Below the pieces are notes generated by a model that worked only from the letters and a program-made list of their open reading frames with translations, was not told where the DNA came from and searched no databases. Of a DNA stretch of 64,000 bases, positions 16,335 to 25,789 are shown in pieces; position 1 is the stretch's first letter; each line of letters opens with the position of its first letter. Both the position numbers and the translations under genes were made by a program. This DNA comes from Deferribacter thermophilus (lineage in GTDB: Bacteria > Chrysiogenota > Deferribacteres > Deferribacterales > Deferribacteraceae): contig NZ_JAPNXM010000006.1 of the NCBI RefSeq assembly GCF_049472675.1, positions 62,001 to 126,000 on the forward strand, in the 5' to 3' direction.

Positions 16335-17690
16335 ATGGCTCACAGTATCTTAATTGTTGATGATGAAAAATCATTTAGGGATTTTTTAGAAATACTTTTT
16401 GTTGATGAAGGTTTCAATGTATATTTAGCAAAAGATGTGGCTGAAGCTACTGAAATAATAAAAAAAAATAAGGATAAAATAGATATAATTTTGTCTGATC
16501 TCGTTTTAAAAGATAAAGATGGGTTAGAAATCGCGAAATTTTGTAGAAGTAATGATTTAAATATTCCTCTTATACTTATGACAGCTTATGCAAGTGATGA
16601 GACTGCTATCGAATCGATAAAGCTCGGCGTAATTGATTATATTACAAAACCTTTTGATACAGATGAATTATTGGATCTCATTCATGAAGTATTATTAAAA
16701 GAAACATCACAGCAAGATGGTTGCTGTGAAGAATTAAGTGAAATTATTGGCAACAGCCAAGATATTATTAAGGTTAAAGAAGCAATCTTAAATGTAGCTA
16801 AAAGTGATGCAACAGTTCTTATTACTGGTGAATCTGGGACTGGGAAGGAGTTGGTCGCTAAAGCCATTCATAAATTAAGTAGTAGAAATAATAATGCATT
16901 TGTCGCTATAAATTGTGCTGCAATTCCTGCTGAATTATTAGAATCGGAGTTGTTTGGTTATAAAAAAGGTGCATTTACAGGTGCAAATTATGATAAAAGA
17001 GGTATTTTTGAGTCTGCAGATGGAGGGACTGTTTTTTTAGATGAAATAGCTGAAATGCCTCTTGGTTTGCAATCTAAGCTTTTACGAGTATTACAAGAAT
17101 CAACAATAAGACCTATTGGAAGTAATATTGAGAGAAGATTAAATGTTAGAATTATAGCAGCAACAAATAGGGATTTGCATTCTGAAATAATTAAAGGTAA
17201 TTTTAGGGAAGATTTATATTATAGGCTTAATGTATTTAATATTCACTTAACACCTTTGAGAGAGAGAAAAGAAGACCTTTTGCCACTTGTTAATTATTTT
17301 ATCACGAAATATTCAAAAAAGTATGGTAAAAACATAAGAGGGATATCATACGCTGCTTTAAAATTGCTTGATAGTTACGATTTTCCTGGTAATGTTAGAG
17401 AGCTTGAAAATATAATTGAGAGAGCAATTATATTAGAAAAAACTTCAAAAATTTTACCTTCAAGTATAGAGTTAAGGTTGCGTGAAATAAAAGAGGAAGT
17501 ATCAAGTGATATTTCGATTCCTGATGGATTTTCTTTGGATAAACATGTTGAAAGTATTGAAAAAAAATATATATCTAAGGCACTGGAATTAAGTAATTTT
17601 AATCAGAGTAAAGCTGCTAGGCTTTTAGGAATTAGTTTAAGAACATTGAGATATAAAATGGATAAATATGGGCTCAGAAAAGAACTTTAA
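16335..17690 (+). CDS. NtrC-family sigma54-dependent response regulator
   Basis: A 451-aa protein with three domains. The receiver has Asp9/Asp10, phosphoacceptor Asp55, Thr83 and Lys104. The AAA+ domain (about 135-375) has Walker A GESGTGKE and the sigma54-contact loop GAFTGA (211-216). A Fis-type HTH (about 415-448) completes it. No sensor kinase lies beside it. A PilS-like kinase 16 kb downstream in the same gene run is a candidate partner, which would make this PilR-like, but the pairing is inferred. It overlaps pgsA by 23 bases. Confidence 0.93.
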   Translation: MAHSILIVDDEKSFRDFLEILFVDEGFNVYLAKDVAEATEIIKKNKDKIDIILSDLVLKDKDGLEIAKFCRSNDLNIPLILMTAYASDETAIESIKLGVIDYITKPFDTDELLDLIHEVLLKETSQQDGCCEELSEIIGNSQDIIKVKEAILNVAKSDATVLITGESGTGKELVAKAIHKLSSRNNNAFVAINCAAIPAELLESELFGYKKGAFTGANYDKRGIFESADGGTVFLDEIAEMPLGLQSKLLRVLQESTIRPIGSNIERRLNVRIIAATNRDLHSEIIKGNFREDLYYRLNVFNIHLTPLRERKEDLLPLVNYFITKYSKKYGKNIRGISYAALKLLDSYDFPGNVRELENIIERAIILEKTSKILPSSIELRLREIKEEVSSDISIPDGFSLDKHVESIEKKYISKALELSNFNQSKAARLLGISLRTLRYKMDKYGLRKEL

Positions 17691-18225
17691 TATTGCAAAT
17701 CAACTGACATTTTTACGGTTAATTATTGTGCCGATATTTTTGATATTTTTATTTATTGATAAAACTTATTCAAATATCATTGCTACTGTTTTGTTTATTT
17801 TAGCATCAATCACAGATTTTATAGACGGTTTTATAGCAAGAAAATACAATCTTGTAACGAATTTGGGAAAGATAATTGATCCTATAGCTGATAAAATCCT
17901 CGTTGCTTCTGCACTTATCGGTTTGGTGGAGCTAAAGAGGATTCCAGCATGGATAGTTATTATAATACTTTCAAGGGAATTTGCGGTAGGTGCTTTGAGG
18001 AATTTTGCATCTACAAAAGGGGTTGTAATCCCAGCTGGTTTAAGTGGGAAAGTGAAAACTACTTTACAAATGATTAGTATTTCAATGATTATATACAAAG
18101 AAAAATTCTTAGGGGTTGATATGTATTATTTGGGAAAAATCCTGCTTTATATTTCTGTTATTATTTCAATTCTTTCTTTAATCGATTATTTTTATAAATA
18201 TTTTAAAAAAGGTAATCAAAATTGA
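17668..18225 (+). CDS. pgsA: CDP-diacylglycerol-glycerol-3-phosphate 3-phosphatidyltransferase
   Basis: A 185-aa membrane enzyme with the CDP-alcohol phosphatidyltransferase signature, DFIDGFIAR followed by G and two aspartates in GKIIDPIADK. PgsA makes phosphatidylglycerol phosphate from CDP-diacylglycerol and glycerol-3-phosphate. Start ATG lies inside the regulator gene. PlsY, another phospholipid enzyme, is two genes downstream. The stop overlaps the next TTG start. Confidence 0.92.
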   Translation: MGSEKNFNIANQLTFLRLIIVPIFLIFLFIDKTYSNIIATVLFILASITDFIDGFIARKYNLVTNLGKIIDPIADKILVASALIGLVELKRIPAWIVIIILSREFAVGALRNFASTKGVVIPAGLSGKVKTTLQMISISMIIYKEKFLGVDMYYLGKILLYISVIISILSLIDYFYKYFKKGNQN

Positions 18226-19304
18226 GTTTAATACTAAAAGAATTTTATGATTACGATTTAGAGTCTTTAACAAGGTTTTTTTTTGATACTTTAAGTAGTA
18301 GTGGAAAATTTATAAATTCGAAAAAAATACTATTAAAACCTAATTTGTTGCAAGCATCACCCCCTGATAGGGCTATTACAACTCATCCAGTTTTTGTAGA
18401 GGCTGCTATTTTAGCAATTAAAGAAATAGATAGTGAAGCTGAAATTTATTTGGGTGATAGTCCTGGTGCAAACTTCATAAATTACGAAAATGTGTTAAGA
18501 AAAACGGAAATATTAGAAGTGATTAAAAAATATAATATTAATTTAGTTAGGATTGAAGAGTTTCATCCTAAAAAATATGGAGATATTATTTTAAGCTCTA
18601 TTATTGAAAAAGTTGATTGTATTATCAATTTAGCAAAATTAAAAACTCACTCTTTGACAGGTTTAACACTTGCTGTTAAAAACCTATTTGGTTTGGTTCC
18701 AGGAAATTCTAAGGTTAAATATCACAAAGATTTCCCTAAAAATACAGATTTGGGGATTAATATTGCAAAAATTTATGATTATTTAAAAGATAAAACTATT
18801 TCCTACATAGATGGAATTGTGGCTCACGAGGGTGAAGGGCCATCAAGAGGTACTCCAGTAAAATTGGGGCTGGTTGGCTATTCTGAAGATGCAGTATTTT
18901 TAGACTTTGCTATAACAAAAATATTAGGTTTACCTTTGGATTTTTGTAAAACTAATATTTATTTTTTAAATAAAGTTAATCATTTTGATGAAAGTGCAAT
19001 TCAAAATATTCAAAAGAGGAGAATTAAAGTTCCAATTTCTACAAAAGTTGATTTTTTACCTGTATGGCTAAAAAGATTTGTTGCCAGTAGGATAAAGGTT
19101 AAACCTAAAATCATTAAAAGTAATTGTATAAAATGTTATTTATGTTATAAATCATGTCCTGTGAAAGCTATACAAATAGAAGATGACAAATATCCTGTTA
19201 TTGAAGAGAATAAATGTATAGAGTGTTATTGTTGTTATGAAGTTTGTGAGTCAGATGCTATAGAGTTAAAAAGATCATTATTACACAGGATTTATGTAAG
19301 ATGA
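18222..19304 (+). CDS. DUF362 protein with C-terminal 2x[4Fe-4S] ferredoxin domain
   Basis: A 360-aa protein. Residues 1-280 form a DUF362 domain, including LLKPNLLQASPP, and LKTHSLTGLTLAVKN with the conserved KTH. The C-terminus has two ferredoxin motifs, CIKCYLCYKSCP and CIECYCCYEVC. DUF362 proteins are uncharacterised iron-sulfur proteins. The start is TTG at 18222, overlapping the pgsA stop; no ATG matches the family start better. It sits between two phospholipid genes. Confidence 0.85.
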   Translation: MSLILKEFYDYDLESLTRFFFDTLSSSGKFINSKKILLKPNLLQASPPDRAITTHPVFVEAAILAIKEIDSEAEIYLGDSPGANFINYENVLRKTEILEVIKKYNINLVRIEEFHPKKYGDIILSSIIEKVDCIINLAKLKTHSLTGLTLAVKNLFGLVPGNSKVKYHKDFPKNTDLGINIAKIYDYLKDKTISYIDGIVAHEGEGPSRGTPVKLGLVGYSEDAVFLDFAITKILGLPLDFCKTNIYFLNKVNHFDESAIQNIQKRRIKVPISTKVDFLPVWLKRFVASRIKVKPKIIKSNCIKCYLCYKSCPVKAIQIEDDKYPVIEENKCIECYCCYEVCESDAIELKRSLLHRIYVR

Positions 19305-19897
19305 AGAGTATAATATTACTTATTGCAGCATATCTAATTGGCTCAATACCTACGGCATATTTAGTAGTAAAGCTAATAAAAGGGGTGGATATTAGAACTG
19401 TTGGTAGTGGCAATGTAGGTGCAACTAATGCAGGTAGAGTTTTAGGATTTTATGGTTTTTTATTGGTATTTATCATAGATATGCTTAAAGGTTTTTTACC
19501 AGTATATTTAACAAAACTGTTTTTTGGTGATACATTATTTCTATATATTGTTGCACTGTGTACAATATTAGGGCATACATTTACAATTTTTTTAAATTTT
19601 AAGGGTGGAAAAGGTGTAGCTACTGGAGTAGGGGTATATTTAGCATTATCTCCACTTAATTTATTATATGCGTTTATAGCTTTTATATTGATGGTTGGGA
19701 TATTTAGGATGGTATCGTTAGGCTCAATTGTTGGTGCTATAGTCTTATCTGCTACTATGTGGTTAGGTGAGCAATCGATAATTTTGAAAATATTTACTAC
19801 ATTGCTTGCTATTTTTGTAATTTATAAACATAAGGAGAATATTAAAAGAATTATAAATGGTACAGAGAAAAAGATTGGTGAAAAGGTAAATATATGA
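19301..19897 (+). CDS. plsY: Glycerol-3-phosphate acyltransferase PlsY
   Basis: A 198-aa integral membrane protein with about five helices. The three PlsY loop motifs are present: SGNVGATNAGR, the GGKGVATGVG glycine loop, and KHKENIKRI. PlsY transfers acyl from acyl phosphate to glycerol-3-phosphate, the first step of phospholipid synthesis. It overlaps both neighbours by 4 bases. Confidence 0.95.
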   Translation: MKSIILLIAAYLIGSIPTAYLVVKLIKGVDIRTVGSGNVGATNAGRVLGFYGFLLVFIIDMLKGFLPVYLTKLFFGDTLFLYIVALCTILGHTFTIFLNFKGGKGVATGVGVYLALSPLNLLYAFIAFILMVGIFRMVSLGSIVGAIVLSATMWLGEQSIILKIFTTLLAIFVIYKHKENIKRIINGTEKKIGEKVNI

Positions 19898-21048
19898 TCA
19901 AGCCTCATGATATAATCAAAGAGTGTGTTCATTTAGCTTTATTAGGGAAGGGGTATACTAAGACTAATCCTATTGTAGGTGCTATAATTGTTAAAGATGG
20001 GAGAATTATTGGAAAAGGTTATCATGAGGTTTATGGTGGGGCACATGCAGAAATTAATGCTATTAAAGATGCTATTGACTCAGTAGTTGGTGCGGATCTG
20101 TATGTGACATTAGAGCCATGTTCGATTCATGGCAAAACACCACCTTGTGTAGATGCAATTATTAAAAGTGGGATTAAAAGAGTTTTTATTGGTGTTGTTG
20201 ATCCAAATCCAGAAGTTGCTGGCAATGGAATAAAAAAATTGATTGAAGCAGGATTAGAGGTTTATGTGGGATATAATGAGTTTTTATGTGCATCAATAAT
20301 TGAAGATTTCACTAAAGGGGTTTTGCATAAAGAGCCCTATTTTACATTAAAACTTGCTCAGTCATTGGATGGTAAAATAGCAACTAAAAATGGTGATTCA
20401 AAATGGATTAGCTCCGAATCATCAAGGGCTTATGTTCATTATTTAAGAAGTATCTCTGATGCTGTTTTAGTGGGAGTGAATACTGTAAATAAAGATGATT
20501 CAAAACTGGATGTAAGATTAATAAAATCTGATAAAAACCCTTTAAAAATTGTTTTAGATCCAAATTTAAATATAAATATTAATAGTTATCTTTGCAAAAA
20601 CTATCCTGAGAAATTAATTTTGTTTGTTAAGTCTATTAAAAATAAAGAAAAATATAATAAATTGTTAGATAAGGGTGTCCAAATTGTTGTTGATGAATCT
20701 GATGATAAATTAATTAATCTTAACTTTTTAGCAAACTATTTGTATAATAATAAGATATTAAATGTTCTGGTAGAAGGTGGCAGTGAAACGGCTGGTATTT
20801 TTTTAGATTATAATAAAATAGATAAAGTCCTTTTCTTCATCTCTCCTAAAATAATTGGTGGAAGAAATGCTATTACTTCTATAGGTGGAGAAGGGGTCAA
20901 TTTTGTAAATGAATCAAAAGAAGTGAAAGTTTCTGAGGTGAAATATTTTGAAAAAGATATATTTATTGAAGGTAAAATAAAAGATTATACTGATTATGTT
21001 ATAAAATTAACTGATAAGGTAAGAAATAGATGTTTACAGGGATTGTAG
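19894..21048 (+). CDS. ribD: Bifunctional riboflavin deaminase/reductase RibD
   Basis: A 384-aa protein. The deaminase domain (about 1-145) has zinc ligands in HAEINAI and in the EPCSIHGKTPPC segment. The reductase domain (about 150-375) has LKLAQSLDGKIAT and VEGGSETAG. It carries out the second and third steps of riboflavin synthesis. It is the first of four clustered rib genes. No leader exists upstream for an FMN riboswitch because it overlaps plsY. Confidence 0.95.
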   Translation: MIKPHDIIKECVHLALLGKGYTKTNPIVGAIIVKDGRIIGKGYHEVYGGAHAEINAIKDAIDSVVGADLYVTLEPCSIHGKTPPCVDAIIKSGIKRVFIGVVDPNPEVAGNGIKKLIEAGLEVYVGYNEFLCASIIEDFTKGVLHKEPYFTLKLAQSLDGKIATKNGDSKWISSESSRAYVHYLRSISDAVLVGVNTVNKDDSKLDVRLIKSDKNPLKIVLDPNLNININSYLCKNYPEKLILFVKSIKNKEKYNKLLDKGVQIVVDESDDKLINLNFLANYLYNNKILNVLVEGGSETAGIFLDYNKIDKVLFFISPKIIGGRNAITSIGGEGVNFVNESKEVKVSEVKYFEKDIFIEGKIKDYTDYVIKLTDKVRNRCLQGL

Positions 21049-21680
21049 AAGAAGTAGGGCAAGTTGTTAATTTTATAAAAAAAAGTGATTTTGCAAATAT
21101 AAAAATAAAATGCAAAACAGTTTTGGAAAATACCGAAATAGGGGATTCTATTGCTGTAAATGGAGTGTGTTTAACCGTTGTTAAAAAAGATAGTGATAGT
21201 TTTAGTGCAGATATTTCCTATGAAACATTAGAAAGAAGTACTTTTAAATATTGTACAGTTGGCTGGTTAGTTAATCTTGAAAGGGCATTGACTTTAAACA
21301 AAAGACTTGGTGGACATATTGTCCAAGGTCATGTAGACGCTGTGGGTAAAATTGTTGATATAATAAAGTTTAAGGATGCTTATAAGTTACATGTATCTTA
21401 TCCAGCAGAGATTGATAAATATATAGCTGAAAAAGGTTCAATAACTATAGATGGAATAAGTCTAACTATAGCTAAGGAGATTGATAATAATACTTTTGAG
21501 GTCGCTGTGATCCCCCATACTTTTGATGTAACAAATTTGAAAAACAAAAGGGGTGGTGATTTTGTTAATATCGAAGTAGATGTGATAGCAAGATATATTG
21601 AGAAGTTGTTGAAAAAAGAGAATAATACTTCTAAATTATATAAAAATATACAAAATTTAATGACTTTGGAGGATTTTTAA
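21030..21680 (+). CDS. ribE: Riboflavin synthase alpha chain
   Basis: A 216-aa protein beginning MFTGIVEEVG, with two lumazine-binding repeats (about 1-95 and 97-195). The active-site regions AVNGVCLTV and GHIVQGHVDAVG are intact. It dismutates 6,7-dimethyl-8-ribityllumazine to riboflavin. It overlaps ribD by 19 bases and ribBA by one base, so it is tightly coupled. Confidence 0.95.
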   Translation: MFTGIVEEVGQVVNFIKKSDFANIKIKCKTVLENTEIGDSIAVNGVCLTVVKKDSDSFSADISYETLERSTFKYCTVGWLVNLERALTLNKRLGGHIVQGHVDAVGKIVDIIKFKDAYKLHVSYPAEIDKYIAEKGSITIDGISLTIAKEIDNNTFEVAVIPHTFDVTNLKNKRGGDFVNIEVDVIARYIEKLLKKENNTSKLYKNIQNLMTLEDF

Positions 21681-22897
21681 TGGATAAATCAGTTATGGCA
21701 ACAGTTGAAGAAGCAATAGAAGAAGTTAAGAAAGGGAAAATGATAATACTTGTTGATGATGAAGACAGAGAAAATGAAGGGGACTTAGTTATTGCAGCTC
21801 AGTATGCTACTCCAGATGCAATAAATTTTATGGCAAAATATGGAAGAGGTTTAATTTGTTTGGCTTTAACTTCAAAAAGATGTGATGAGTTGAATTTACC
21901 ATTGATGGTGAATGAAGATTCAAACAATACGAAATTTGGGACAGCTTTTACTGTGTCAATTGAAGCTAAAGAAGGGGTTACAACAGGTATTTCTGCCTAT
22001 GATAGAGCAAAAACTATTCAGGTTGCAATAGACCCAAAAACAAAGCCTGAGGATTTGGCTAGGCCTGGTCATGTTTTCCCATTGAGAGCCAGAGATGGTG
22101 GGGTATTGGTTAGAGCGGGTCAAACTGAAGGATCTGTAGATCTGATGAAGTTGGCAGGATTATATCCAGCTGCAGTAATATGTGAGATAATGAATGATGA
22201 TGGCACTATGGCAAGAATGCCGCAGTTGATCGAGTTTGCAAAAAAACATGACCTTAAGATATTAACTATTGCGGATTTGATTGCTTACAGAATAGCTAAC
22301 GAATCGTTGATTGAAGAAGCGGCTATAGCGCATTTACCCACTGTTTTTGGTGAATTTGAAATTATGGGGTTTAAAAATAAGATAGATGGTCAAGAGGCTG
22401 TTGCACTGATAAAAGGTGAAATAAATCCAGATGAGCCAACTTTAGTAAGGGTTCATTCTCAATGTTTGACGGGGGATGTTTTTGGATCTTTAAGGTGCGA
22501 TTGTAGAGATCAGCTTCACTGTGCCTTAGAAATGATATCTAATGAGGGTAAAGGTGTGCTACTTTATATGTTTCAAGAAGGTAGAGGGATAGGTCTGTTA
22601 AACAAAATTAAAGCTTATCATCTTCAAGAACAAGGGCTTGATACAGTGGAAGCAAATTTACATTTAGGTTTTAAAGAAGACTTGAGAGATTATGGTTTTG
22701 GAGCTCAGATATTAAGATATTTAGGTGTCAAAAAAATTAAACTAATGACAAATAATCCCAAAAAAATTAGATGTTTGTCAGGTTATGGACTTGAAGTGGT
22801 TGAAAGAGTGCCTATCGTTTGTGGGTTAAGACCAGAGAATGAAAGATATTTGAAAACAAAAAAAGAGAAAATGGGGCATGATATAGATTTTAAATAA
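21680..22897 (+). CDS. ribBA: Bifunctional DHBP synthase/GTP cyclohydrolase II RibBA
   Basis: A 405-aa fusion. The N-terminal DHBP synthase (about 1-205) has DDEDRENEGD for metal and substrate binding. The C-terminal GTP cyclohydrolase II (about 207-400) has zinc cysteines in CLTGDVFGSLRCDC and the FQEGRGIGL segment. It supplies both riboflavin precursors. The length is normal and it is coupled to ribE by a one-base overlap. Confidence 0.96.
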   Translation: MDKSVMATVEEAIEEVKKGKMIILVDDEDRENEGDLVIAAQYATPDAINFMAKYGRGLICLALTSKRCDELNLPLMVNEDSNNTKFGTAFTVSIEAKEGVTTGISAYDRAKTIQVAIDPKTKPEDLARPGHVFPLRARDGGVLVRAGQTEGSVDLMKLAGLYPAAVICEIMNDDGTMARMPQLIEFAKKHDLKILTIADLIAYRIANESLIEEAAIAHLPTVFGEFEIMGFKNKIDGQEAVALIKGEINPDEPTLVRVHSQCLTGDVFGSLRCDCRDQLHCALEMISNEGKGVLLYMFQEGRGIGLLNKIKAYHLQEQGLDTVEANLHLGFKEDLRDYGFGAQILRYLGVKKIKLMTNNPKKIRCLSGYGLEVVERVPIVCGLRPENERYLKTKKEKMGHDIDFK

Positions 22898-22913
22898 TAG
22901 GTTGGAGGATTTG

Positions 22914-23381
22914 ATGAATATTAAAATATTAGAAGGTAAATATGACGGAACTGGTCTAAAGTTTGCAATTGTTGCTTCAAGGTTTAATGATTTTATAGTT
23001 AAAAGTTTAGTGGCTGGAGCTGTGGATGCTTTAGTTAGACATAATGTTAAAGAGGAAGATATTGTTGTATTTAAAGCTCCAGGTGCATTTGAAATACCAT
23101 TGCTGGCTAAAAAGGTTGCTAAGACAAAAAAATTTGATGCAGTTATTGCATTGGGGGCAGTAATTAGAGGTGGAACTCCTCATTTTGATTATGTAGCAAG
23201 TGAAGTGGCAAAAGGGGTTGCAAGAGCATCCTATGATACAGAAGTTCCTGTAATATTTGGCGTGTTGACTACAGACACTATTGAGCAGGCTATTGAGAGG
23301 GCTGGAACAAAAGCTGGTAATAAAGGTGCTGAAGCAGCACTGTCTGCACTTGAAATTGTAAATTTAGAAAAGATGATTTAG
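22914..23381 (+). CDS. ribH: 6,7-dimethyl-8-ribityllumazine synthase
   Basis: A 155-aa protein with the lumazine synthase segments FNDFIVKSLVAGA, APGAFEIP, GAVIRGGTPHFDYV and GVLTTDT. It condenses the RibA and RibB products before riboflavin synthase. A TTG at 22902 is in frame, but the RBS ggagg at 22904-22908 lies 5 bases before the ATG at 22914, which also gives the family's usual start. Confidence 0.96.
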   Translation: MNIKILEGKYDGTGLKFAIVASRFNDFIVKSLVAGAVDALVRHNVKEEDIVVFKAPGAFEIPLLAKKVAKTKKFDAVIALGAVIRGGTPHFDYVASEVAKGVARASYDTEVPVIFGVLTTDTIEQAIERAGTKAGNKGAEAALSALEIVNLEKMI

Positions 23382-23390
23382 TAGTAAAGT

Positions 23391-23810
23391 ATGGGACTAA
23401 AGAGTATTGCAAGAGAAAAAGCATTTAAAATGCTTTATCAATATGAAATGACTAATTTTAAACCTGATCATCTTATTAACCAATTTTGGTATCTTGATGG
23501 TGAAAAAAATGAAAAGGTAAAAAGGATTGCAAATGAGCTTTTTAGACTGGTTATTGAAAAAAAGAGTTTTGCTGATGATATTGTAAGCAAGTATTTAAAA
23601 GATGGTTGGACATTTGATAGATTAACTGAAACTGTTAAAAACACTTTAAGAATGGGGATTGCTGAACTTTTTAATACCCAAACACCTATTTATGCTATAC
23701 TTGACGAGTATACAACATTGACTAAAAAATATGAGGACGAAAAAGCTGCATCTTTTGTTAATGGGATTTTGGAAAAAATTAGAAAGGAATTTAATATCAA
23801 TAGAGATTGA
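23391..23810 (+). CDS. nusB: Transcription antitermination factor NusB
   Basis: A 139-aa all-helical protein with the NusB segments ARE.AFKMLYQYE and the C-terminal DEKAASFVNGILEKI. NusB with NusE supports rRNA antitermination. It follows ribH, the common nusB neighbour in many bacteria, by 9 bp. The stop overlaps the next start by one base (tgatg). Confidence 0.94.
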   Translation: MGLKSIAREKAFKMLYQYEMTNFKPDHLINQFWYLDGEKNEKVKRIANELFRLVIEKKSFADDIVSKYLKDGWTFDRLTETVKNTLRMGIAELFNTQTPIYAILDEYTTLTKKYEDEKAASFVNGILEKIRKEFNINRD

Positions 23811-24184
23811 TGAACAGGTATATCTGCTCTTTTGAAGAAAATAATATTTTTCCTGTTGTTATAGATTTTGATTTTAAGAATATAAAATGTAGAGGGTATT
23901 CTTTGTTATTGGATTTTATTTATAGAGGTGAAGTATTTGATACAATTAGTACCCTTGAAACTCTAAAAATGCCTATTTACATTAAAAAAGAAACATTTTT
24001 ATTTAAATCTGGTTTTTTTTTGTATGATTTTAGCTTTATTAAAGATTCTATAAAAGATTTTGTAAATTTTATTAAGAATCTTAATTTTAATAGAATATAT
24101 ATTGAAAAGTCAAATTTTTTAAGTGAAGATGAGTATAATCTATTAGCAAAAAAATTTGATTTAGTGGTTTTGGAGTTAAAATGA
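23810..24184 (+). CDS. Hypothetical protein between nusB and DUF4911
   Basis: A 124-aa protein not recognised. It is rich in Phe, Ile and Lys, has no signal peptide or clear transmembrane helix, and alternating hydrophobic residues suggest a beta/alpha fold. A TTG one codon earlier is possible; the ATG at 23810 overlapping the nusB stop is preferred. It overlaps the DUF4911 gene by 4 bases. Tight coupling on both sides supports it being a real gene. Confidence 0.6.
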   Translation: MNRYICSFEENNIFPVVIDFDFKNIKCRGYSLLLDFIYRGEVFDTISTLETLKMPIYIKKETFLFKSGFFLYDFSFIKDSIKDFVNFIKNLNFNRIYIEKSNFLSEDEYNLLAKKFDLVVLELK

Positions 24185-24435
24185 GCAACTTGTATTCAGT
24201 TAGACTTAAATTTATAACTGATAAAAAGGATATTATATATTTGAATGCAATAATAGATTCTTATGAAGGGATCGGAATAGTTAGGACTATTGATAAAGAA
24301 AAGGGAAAAGTTGTTGTTTATTCCACAAATGGTTTGTATAAGTATGCATTAGAAGTGTTAGACTCACTAAAAAAAGAAGGGGTAAAAATTGAAAATTTAG
24401 TTATAGAGGAAAGTGAGAATGTCGATGAGTGGTAG
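24181..24435 (+). CDS. DUF4911 family small protein
   Basis: An 84-aa protein matching DUF4911 in length and pattern: an N-terminal strand SVRLKFI, a central EGIGIVRT segment, a VVVYSTN segment and a final helix. The fold resembles ACT-like regulatory domains, but this is an impression only. It overlaps the gene before it by 4 bases and tldD by 17. Function is unknown. Confidence 0.7.
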   Translation: MSNLYSVRLKFITDKKDIIYLNAIIDSYEGIGIVRTIDKEKGKVVVYSTNGLYKYALEVLDSLKKEGVKIENLVIEESENVDEW

Positions 24436-25789
24436 AAGTTTTTTTTACGATATAATTGAAAAGCTTAATAAATACGGTGATTATGTTGATATTTACATTG
24501 AAAACTCTTCTTATAATTCAATAGTATTTGAAAATGGTAAGTTGGATAGGTTTGAAAAGGTAAAGGATTCTGGAGTCGGTTTCAGAATCATAAAGGATTA
24601 TAAAACATATTATGCGTATTCAACAAGTTTTGATATTAAAGACTTACAAGAATGTGTTGATATTTTATGTGGTTTAGCCAAAAATAAGAAAGATGATAAA
24701 GTATTTTCTATAGAAAAAAAAGAAAGTTTTGACTCTAATAATCAGATACTAAATCATGAATTAAAAGATAAGATAGAAAAAATCAATTATGTTGATTCTC
24801 TTGCTTGGGGTTCTAATTTTACAAAACAGGTTACAACAGTTTTTAAAGAAACAAACAAAAATATTAGAATTATCACCAGTGAAGGTGATGATTTAACGCA
24901 GAATTTAGATTATACCACATTATTTTGTACTGTTGTATGTGAAAAAAACAATTTGTTGCAGACAGGTTATGAATCTATAGGTGGGCTCTATACTTTTGAC
25001 AAAATGTTAGAAGAAAATATTGAAATGGTTAGTAAAAATGCTTTAAAAAGGGCTTTACAAAACTTGGACGCTGATTATGCACCTGCTGGTGAGATGTGTG
25101 TTGTTTTATCAAGCAGTGCTGGTGGCACAATGATTCATGAAGCTGTTGGTCATGGTTTAGAAGCAGATTTGGCTACCAATGGTTTGAGTGTTTATCAAAA
25201 TAAAGTTGGTGAAAAAGTTGCTTCTGAAAAGATAACTGTTATCGATGATGCAACATTGGATGGCAAAAGAGGTAGCTTTTACTTTGATGATGAGGGTGTT
25301 AAGGCGCAAAGAACTGTTTTAATAGAAAATGGTATTTTGAAGAGCTATATGTTTGATAGATTGTATGCAATGAAAAATGATGTTAAAAGTACAGGTAATG
25401 GTCGAAGGCAATCTTATAGATATAAACCTATTGTTAGAATGACAAACACTTTTATTGCTTCCGGAAATGATAAGCCTGAAGATATTATTAAATCAGTAGA
25501 TTTTGGAATTTATGTTGTGAAAATGGGGGGTGGTCAAGTTAATACTGTCAATGGAGATTTTGTATTTGAAGTTAATGAAGGTTATCTAATTGAAAAAGGG
25601 AGGGTTACAAAGCCTATAAAAAATGCGACATTGATAGGTAATGGACCAAAAATTATGATGGAAATAGATATGGTTGGGGATGATTTAGGTTTTGGAATAG
25701 GTACTTGTGGTAAAGATGGGCAAGGTGTGCCAGTGAGTGATGCTCAACCAACAATCAGAATTCCTAAAATTACGGTAGGTGGTAAATAA
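24419..25789 (+). CDS. tldD: TldD metalloprotease
   Basis: A 456-aa member of the TldD/PmbA family with the zinc motif HEAVGH followed by LEADL. The C-terminal region contains GGGQVNTVNGDFVF. TldD works with TldE/PmbA as a heterodimer that trims peptides. The TldE partner is encoded at 36996, outside this gene run. In-frame starts are GTG 24413, ATG 24419 and ATG 24425; gagga at 24406-24410 is best spaced for 24419. Confidence 0.94.
   Translation: MSMSGRSFFYDIIEKLNKYGDYVDIYIENSSYNSIVFENGKLDRFEKVKDSGVGFRIIKDYKTYYAYSTSFDIKDLQECVDILCGLAKNKKDDKVFSIEKKESFDSNNQILNHELKDKIEKINYVDSLAWGSNFTKQVTTVFKETNKNIRIITSEGDDLTQNLDYTTLFCTVVCEKNNLLQTGYESIGGLYTFDKMLEENIEMVSKNALKRALQNLDADYAPAGEMCVVLSSSAGGTMIHEAVGHGLEADLATNGLSVYQNKVGEKVASEKITVIDDATLDGKRGSFYFDDEGVKAQRTVLIENGILKSYMFDRLYAMKNDVKSTGNGRRQSYRYKPIVRMTNTFIASGNDKPEDIIKSVDFGIYVVKMGGGQVNTVNGDFVFEVNEGYLIEKGRVTKPIKNATLIGNGPKIMMEIDMVGDDLGFGIGTCGKDGQGVPVSDAQPTIRIPKITVGGK

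Noticed and set aside
17766..18098. Minus-strand frame opposite pgsA
   Set aside because: The plus-strand protein has an intact CDP-alcohol phosphatidyltransferase signature; the opposite frame has no SD or family resemblance.
19866..19897. Possible FMN riboswitch before ribD
   Set aside because: ribD overlaps plsY by 4 bases, so there is no leader; no conserved RFN-type segments were seen in the coding sequence upstream.
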